Program-made: the position numbers and the translations under genes
In this document: positions 59,606 through 64,000 of the stretch, in pieces
How the letters are laid out: each line of letters opens with the position of its first letter
Numbering within the stretch: the stretch's first letter is position 1
The notes under the pieces: model-generated
Told to the model about the DNA's origin: nothing
Databases searched by the model: none
Seen by the model: only the letters and a program-made list of their open reading frames with translations
Source of the DNA: Bacillus horti
Lineage (GTDB): Bacteria > Bacillota > Bacilli > Caldalkalibacillales > JCM-10596
Assembly (NCBI RefSeq): GCF_030813115.1
Contig: NZ_JAUSTY010000009.1
Span: forward strand, 1-64,000
DNA: 64,000 bases
Direction: 5' to 3'

Positions 59606-59882
59606 GATCGTGCTTATTGATGAAACAGCGTCCGTCCTTGATCCAGAGAATGAGAGTGCCATTAGTGAGGCCATTGCAGACTTGGCGGGAGATACAAATA
59701 AAACGGTGATTGTGATAGCTCATCGTCTTTCGATCCTTGCTGTTGCTGATTATGTGGTTGCACTGAAGAAAGATAGGGTTGCAGAAACGGGTACACTGAT
59801 TGAATTGCGGAAAACGGATGGAATCTTTGCTCGCCTTTATGACCAGTATGAGCGAGCACGAAGCTGGCACATCTCCAAATGA
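59606..59882 (+). pseudogene. 3' remnant of an exporter-type ABC ATPase gene
   Basis: 90 codons that begin in the Walker B region (LIDETASVLDPENE) and end at a stop. The sequence is closely related to the end of the second half-transporter at about 63354-63633 (both end FARLYDQYxRARSWHIS), and DNA similarity begins at 59606, right after the palindrome. The first ~490 codons including membrane domain, Walker A and signature are missing, so it cannot work alone. A deletion joined the promoter-operator to the gene's end, or the fragment is a partial duplication. Confidence 0.85.
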
Positions 59883-59892
59883 AGAAAGTCGG

Positions 59893-59920
59893 CAGGCATT
59901 TTACAACAGGCATTTTACAA
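59893..59920 (+). repeat. 14-bp tandem direct repeat
   Basis: CAGGCATTTTACAA occurs twice without a gap. A palindrome CCCTTAAGGG follows near 59945. Both lie in the leader of the intact ABC pair. Confidence 0.8.
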
Positions 59921-60005
59921 GAAAATGATTATGCAATAACAAGTCCCTTAAGGGTACTTCGATAAAAAGTGATTACTTCAAAAGCGTAACAGAATGGAGG
60001 ATACC

Positions 60006-61829
60006 ATGATTAACGATAATGTTCATTATGAAAAGGATAATCAACAGGCGCAATCAGGTTATCAGTCGGGAAAGAGTGAGGTACAGCATATGCTACGACC
60101 CGGAGCGTTAGCCCGCTTGATGCGTCCAGTTCGTACTCACCTGATCATCTGTGCCTTGCTATCTGCTCTTGGTTCCGCTGCGGGCTTTGCCCCTTATATT
60201 GCGGTTGCAGAGATAGCTCGTGTTATGCTCACTAGCCCGCAAGCCGAGGGTGCAGCAGCAATCGTGTGGATGTGGGTTTTCATCGGGGCTAGCGGTGCAG
60301 GATTACGCCTCGTATTGCTATTTGCATCTTCACGATTGGGCCATTATGCAGATGCCAAAATCCTGCATGATATCAGGGTAAGGATTATACGACAACTCGG
60401 CTATTTACCGCTGGGGTGGTTCCGTGCCAGCGGTTCTGGAGAAGTAAAGAAGCGCATGACCAACGATTTGGAGGAGATGCATCAACTGATTGCCCATGCG
60501 TTAGGAGAAGTAGTTGGTGCTGCTACAGCGATCGTTGTAGGCTTTACCTATCTGGTTTTTGTAGATGGGCGCATGGCATTAGTGATGATGGCTGTGTTAA
60601 TGCTTATGATGATCAGCTATCGGATTGCGATGCGCTCAATGACCACGCATATGTCTAGACTCCTAACCGCAGAAGGAAAGATAAGCGCAGCGAGCGTGGA
60701 ATATGCAGATGGAATCTCTGTCGTCAAGGCATTTAACTCAGGGGGGAAAATGATGAATCGCTTCTTTGCTGCTGTACGTGAGCACGCAACGGCTATGCGC
60801 GCTTGGGCCTCTGAAACTCGCTATAGCTCGGCTGCCTCTCGTCTACTTTCTTCTGAAATGACTGTATTAGGTGTGGTTCTAATAGTCGGTTTGGGATTTG
60901 TGAGCATGGGTGAGCTTACGATGGCTGCGCTGTTACCGTTTTTGATTGTGGGTGTTGGACTTCCTACGTCAATTACACCGGCCATTCAAGGTGCTCAGGG
61001 AGTAAGAAAGGGCCGCGTTGCGGCAAGCAACATTGAGGATCTGCTCTCTCGTGAACCTCTGCCTGAACCAGAGTCTCCGCAGCAGCCGTCAGGACATAAG
61101 GTTGAACTTGACCATGTTTTCTTTTCGTATGACGGTGTAAACAACGCTGTTCAAGATATTAGTGCTGTTTTTGAGCCAGGAACGGTTACCGCCTTAGTGG
61201 GGCCTTCTGGCGCTGGAAAAACGACCTTGGCCAACTTGCTGCCGCGTTTCTACGACGTTTCTGCCGGTTCTATCCGCATCGGCGGAGCGGATGTGAGAGA
61301 TATTTCCTCACAAACCCTATTGTCCTCCATGTCTTTAGTTTTTCAAGACGTTGTGCTTTTGCGAGATACGGTAACTGAAAACATCCGTATCGGAAGCTCA
61401 GATGCTAGCGATGAAGAGGTGCGTAATGCTGCCCGCACAGCTCGTATTCATCATGTTATTGAGCGGCTGCCTCAAGGCTATGACACTGTTCTTGGAACGG
61501 GCGACGGAGGATTATCAGGAGGGGAGAAACAGCGGCTAACGATTGCTCGTGCGATTCTCTCTGGGGCTCCAATCGTCGTATTGGATGAAGCGACTGCTTC
61601 ACTTGACCCAGATGGTGAAACGGCCGTTCAGGCAGCATTGGCTGAGCTGGCAACAGGAAAAACGGTCATCGTTATTGCCCATAGGCTGCACACGATTAAG
61701 AGTGCCGATCAGATTATCGTTCTGAATGAAGGTCGCATCGTTGAGCGTGGAGCCCACGAAGAGCTGCTCTCCTTTAATGGCTTGTACGCAAGAATGTGGC
61801 AAGCACAGCAGAAAGGGGAGACAGTATGA
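60006..61829 (+). CDS. Exporter-fold ABC half-transporter, subunit 1
   Basis: 607 residues. Six membrane helices (about 30-330) are followed by an ABC domain with Walker A GPSGAGKTT, signature LSGGEKQR, Walker B IVVLDEATASLDP and switch His AHRLHT. The sequence resembles the YbtP/IrtA class of exporter-fold ABC proteins that import siderophores, as well as true exporters; I cannot separate these. The GGAGG site (59996-60000) favours ATG 60006 over 59994. It is paired with the next half-transporter. Confidence 0.88.
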   Translation: MINDNVHYEKDNQQAQSGYQSGKSEVQHMLRPGALARLMRPVRTHLIICALLSALGSAAGFAPYIAVAEIARVMLTSPQAEGAAAIVWMWVFIGASGAGLRLVLLFASSRLGHYADAKILHDIRVRIIRQLGYLPLGWFRASGSGEVKKRMTNDLEEMHQLIAHALGEVVGAATAIVVGFTYLVFVDGRMALVMMAVLMLMMISYRIAMRSMTTHMSRLLTAEGKISAASVEYADGISVVKAFNSGGKMMNRFFAAVREHATAMRAWASETRYSSAASRLLSSEMTVLGVVLIVGLGFVSMGELTMAALLPFLIVGVGLPTSITPAIQGAQGVRKGRVAASNIEDLLSREPLPEPESPQQPSGHKVELDHVFFSYDGVNNAVQDISAVFEPGTVTALVGPSGAGKTTLANLLPRFYDVSAGSIRIGGADVRDISSQTLLSSMSLVFQDVVLLRDTVTENIRIGSSDASDEEVRNAARTARIHHVIERLPQGYDTVLGTGDGGLSGGEKQRLTIARAILSGAPIVVLDEATASLDPDGETAVQAALAELATGKTVIVIAHRLHTIKSADQIIVLNEGRIVERGAHEELLSFNGLYARMWQAQQKGETV

Positions 61830-61897
61830 TTTCTAATCAACCGTTGTCTACCAAAAATCAAAATGAGTTAAGACAGCAGAAAGGGGTGCTCGCATGA
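61826..61897 (+). CDS. Possible 23-residue coupling ORF between the two ABC genes
   Basis: The ATG overlaps the stop of subunit 1 (ATGA) and its TGA overlaps the start of subunit 2 (ATGA), with ribosome binding site AAAGGGGAG. A 14-bp direct repeat ACAGCAGAAAGGGG lies at 61805-61818 and 61873-61886, so a 68-bp duplication of the junction may have made it. No homologue is recognised; it may work only to couple translation. Confidence 0.45.
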   Translation: MISNQPLSTKNQNELRQQKGVLA

Positions 61898-63633
61898 TTC
61901 GCAAGCTTTATCGACTATGGCCAAATCCTAAAATCTTACTGCGAATGGGAGGACTGCATACCGTCATGGCGATCCTCCAAGGTCTCCTGCTTGGTCTACT
62001 GGTTCCCATTTTACGTGCTCTACTGCAGGCTGAGCCCGATTTTGTCGCTGCCACACCTTGGCTGGTTATAGGGGCAGTGGGGCTACTAGTTTATTGGATT
62101 CTTAGCGTCATCTCTACCCCTGTTGGCTTCACCGCCAGCATAGAGCTAGCTGCACAGCTTCGTCGTCATCTAATGAACCATGTTACCACGTTGCCTCTAG
62201 GCTGGTTTACGACCAATCGTAAAGCACGACTTGCCCGCGCCGTCACGGCAGACGCCGGGAATATTGCCCACTTGGCCGTAGTCATCGGAGCGCCATCGAT
62301 TACTGCGTCACTTGTCCCTCTTACGATTGTCGTCGTTACTTTTGTGGTGGACTGGCGTATCGCCTTACTTTTTTTGGCTATTGTTCCTATCGCCTGGCTG
62401 ACACTGAGACGTGCAGGGCGTATCGCCTCCATTGCTGAAATTGAACTCGAAGAAGCGGCGACAGAAATTGCAGGAAGGTCTATTGAGCTAGGGCAGGCTC
62501 AACCAGTGTTGCGGGCTGCCGGCCAAGGGAGCACGGGGAGCATACGAATGAGGACCGCGCTGGACGAACACCGAGAGACGTATCGCCGAGGGCTTCGTCG
62601 ATCGATGGTGCCTGATCTAACCTATACGGCCGTTGTCATGGGTGGTTTTATTGCCATCCTGATCCTTTGTGTCCAATTGCTTCTTAGCGGATCTTTAACT
62701 GTTGCCGAGACCGTTGCCCTGCTAGTGCTTGCGGTTCGTTTTCTAGAGCCTCTTGGCACACTTATTGAGCTTATAGGTGCACTGCGTGCGATGGAAAACG
62801 CTGTTGCCCGTGTCCAGTCTATTTTAAAAACTTCAGCACTTCCTAGCATCTCTAAGCCTGTACGTCAGCTTAAGGAAGCAAGTATTGAATTCAGAGACGT
62901 CACCTTCTCTTATGGTGATACGACTGCCTTGTCAAATGTATCCTTCCAATGTCGCCCAGGAAGCACCACAGCATTGGTTGGCCCGTCTGGGTCTGGTAAA
63001 ACGACCGTGACACGACTTATTGCTCGTTTCTTTGATACGGATAAAGGAAGTATACAGGTAGGTGGTGTGGATGTTCGCCATCTTGACCATACTATTTTAT
63101 TAAACGATATTGCCATTGTTTTTCAAGAGGTCTACCTCTTTGATGCCACTATTGAAGAGAATCTTCGCTTAGCTTGTCCTGAGGCCACGAAGGAAGAGCT
63201 CGAAAAAGCGGCTCGCTCAGCACGTTTAGATAAGGTTATTGCCAGGCTGCCTGATGGCTGGAACACACGGGTTGGTGAGGCTGGAGCCCAATTGTCCGGT
63301 GGTGAACGCCAGCGCGTTTCCATTGCCCGTGCATTCCTTAAGAAAGCACGTATTGTACTTATTGATGAAGCAGCATCAGCACTTGATCCAGAGAATGAGC
63401 GTGCCATCGCTGAGGCGATTGGCAACTTAGCTAAAGATAGGAACCGAACAGTAATCGTTATTGCCCACCGTCCATCAACTCTCTCTACGGCCGATCAGGT
63501 GATTGCTCTTGACGCTGGAAGGGTCTTTGAAACGGGGACACCGTCAGAGCTTCGTCAAGCAGGTGGCATTTTTGCTCGACTATACGACCAATATTCACGT
63601 GCTCGGAGCTGGCATATTTCCACTAAAGCATGA
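61894..63633 (+). CDS. Exporter-fold ABC half-transporter, subunit 2
   Basis: 579 residues. Six membrane helices (about 10-300), then ABC domain: Walker A GPSGSGKTT, signature LSGGERQRVSIARA, Walker B IVLIDEAASALDP, switch His AHRPST. YbtQ/IrtB-like. The Walker B Glu-Ala (DEAASALD) is retained. It has AAAGGGG before the ATG and forms a heterodimer with subunit 1. The fragment at 59606 is a partial copy of its 3' end. Confidence 0.89.
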   Translation: MIRKLYRLWPNPKILLRMGGLHTVMAILQGLLLGLLVPILRALLQAEPDFVAATPWLVIGAVGLLVYWILSVISTPVGFTASIELAAQLRRHLMNHVTTLPLGWFTTNRKARLARAVTADAGNIAHLAVVIGAPSITASLVPLTIVVVTFVVDWRIALLFLAIVPIAWLTLRRAGRIASIAEIELEEAATEIAGRSIELGQAQPVLRAAGQGSTGSIRMRTALDEHRETYRRGLRRSMVPDLTYTAVVMGGFIAILILCVQLLLSGSLTVAETVALLVLAVRFLEPLGTLIELIGALRAMENAVARVQSILKTSALPSISKPVRQLKEASIEFRDVTFSYGDTTALSNVSFQCRPGSTTALVGPSGSGKTTVTRLIARFFDTDKGSIQVGGVDVRHLDHTILLNDIAIVFQEVYLFDATIEENLRLACPEATKEELEKAARSARLDKVIARLPDGWNTRVGEAGAQLSGGERQRVSIARAFLKKARIVLIDEAASALDPENERAIAEAIGNLAKDRNRTVIVIAHRPSTLSTADQVIALDAGRVFETGTPSELRQAGGIFARLYDQYSRARSWHISTKA

Positions 63634-63693
63634 ATGGAAGGCTCTATTGATAAAAAGAGATGAAAAAATGGATGAGAGGTATGTGTCTTTATC

Positions 63694-63990
63694 ATGACAA
63701 ACGCTAAGCTTAAATTACTCGAAAACACAACTCAAGAGATCATTAAAAAAGGTCATAGAATGACGGAGCGGCGCGCGATTATCATCGAACTGTTTTTGGA
63801 AAAAAACGGCTATCTAACGGCAGAGGAGGTCTACCTGCTAATGAAAAAAAAGCGTGCTAAAATGGGGATATCGACTGTTTACCGTACGTTAGAGCTGTTA
63901 AGTGAGTTGAATTTTCTTCAGCGGTGTATGGATAATAGAGAAGCGAGGTATTGTCTAAATAAAAAGTGTGGTCTTAGAGGCAGGACATAA
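63694..63990 (+). CDS. Fur-family regulator with a probable frameshift
   Basis: The reading frame ends after 98 codons, while Fur-type proteins have about 140-150. The DNA-binding half is complete (TERRAIIIELFLEKNGYLTAEEVYLLM, GISTVYRTLELLSEL). After ARYCLN the frame continues KKCGLRGRT and stops at TAA. Removing one A from the run of five at 63960-63964 opens a frame continuing NKSVVLEAGHNLNM up to the window end, closer to the metal-binding half of Fur proteins. A real frameshift or a sequence error are both possible. Confidence 0.7.
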   Translation: MTNAKLKLLENTTQEIIKKGHRMTERRAIIIELFLEKNGYLTAEEVYLLMKKKRAKMGISTVYRTLELLSELNFLQRCMDNREARYCLNKKCGLRGRT

Positions 63991-64000
63991 CTTGAACATG

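Noticed and set aside
59442-59870. Minus-strand open frame of 142 codons opposite the ABC fragment
   Set aside because: It covers the purine-rich spacer and the antisense of a recognised ATPase fragment.

Overview
This is chromosomal DNA of a low-GC Gram-positive bacterium of the Bacillales (Bacillaceae, Paenibacillaceae or Brevibacillus-like). The evidence is a tRNA cluster in exactly the gene order of Bacillus subtilis trnD, AGGAGG-type ribosome binding sites, GTG and TTG starts, three SLH-anchored giant surface proteins plus a fourth SLH protein, a gas vesicle locus in the Bacillus (Priestia) megaterium order, Fur 7-1-7 boxes, and an RsbR-type STAS domain. I cannot name the species.

Layout. 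1-1757: thirteen tRNA genes and a terminator, interrupted by three copies of a small repeat that sits directly behind tRNA genes and ends in a copy of the tRNA 3' end. 2329-6828: a 1,499-residue secreted BspA-type leucine-rich repeat protein with SLH domains and, inside it, a domain clearly homologous to eukaryotic ubiquitin. 6975-10806: a membrane alpha/beta hydrolase and a two-component system (7TM histidine kinase plus SARP/BTAD response regulator). 11060-23908: a cobalamin riboswitch with its terminator, then a six-gene operon: a 2,177-residue SLH protein carrying both halves of a transcobalamin/intrinsic-factor-like architecture (alpha/alpha toroid and DUF4430 beta domains), a second SLH protein with only the toroid, a membrane-anchored protein with only DUF4430, and an ECF transporter (EcfT, fused EcfA, S component). 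I read it as a cell-surface vitamin B12 capture and import system.

24040-26605: an MFS exporter and a Gfo/Idh/MocA oxidoreductase. 26951-32138: an eleven-gene gas vesicle locus (Q-A-O-F-G-L-S-K-J-T-U) without gvpN, with a strong hairpin straight after gvpA. 32275-37211: a VOC protein, a lipoprotein phosphodiesterase, a DUF421 membrane protein and an unusual histidine kinase fused to an RsbR-type stressosome module. 37686-42190: a FecBCD-type importer with a [2Fe-2S] ferredoxin-like protein behind a perfect CRP/FNR-type palindrome, and an orphan iron-siderophore binding protein behind a consensus sigma-A promoter with a perfect Fur box. 42408-53450: housekeeping and accessory genes (VOC, TetR plus hydrolase, MFS, arginase family, CGNR regulator, GNAT, SDR, beta-helix protein) and an SLH protein with a seven-bladed beta-propeller.

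53768-63990: a MarR regulator, a five-gene NikABCDE-type importer, a decapitated ABC exporter fragment, an intact pair of exporter-fold ABC half-transporters and a Fur-family regulator with a probable frameshift. The same palindrome (TATAGCTGCTATA and variants) lies before marR, before the importer and before the ABC fragment, which ties these genes into one likely metal or metallophore regulon. The right end of the window cuts into or just past the Fur gene.
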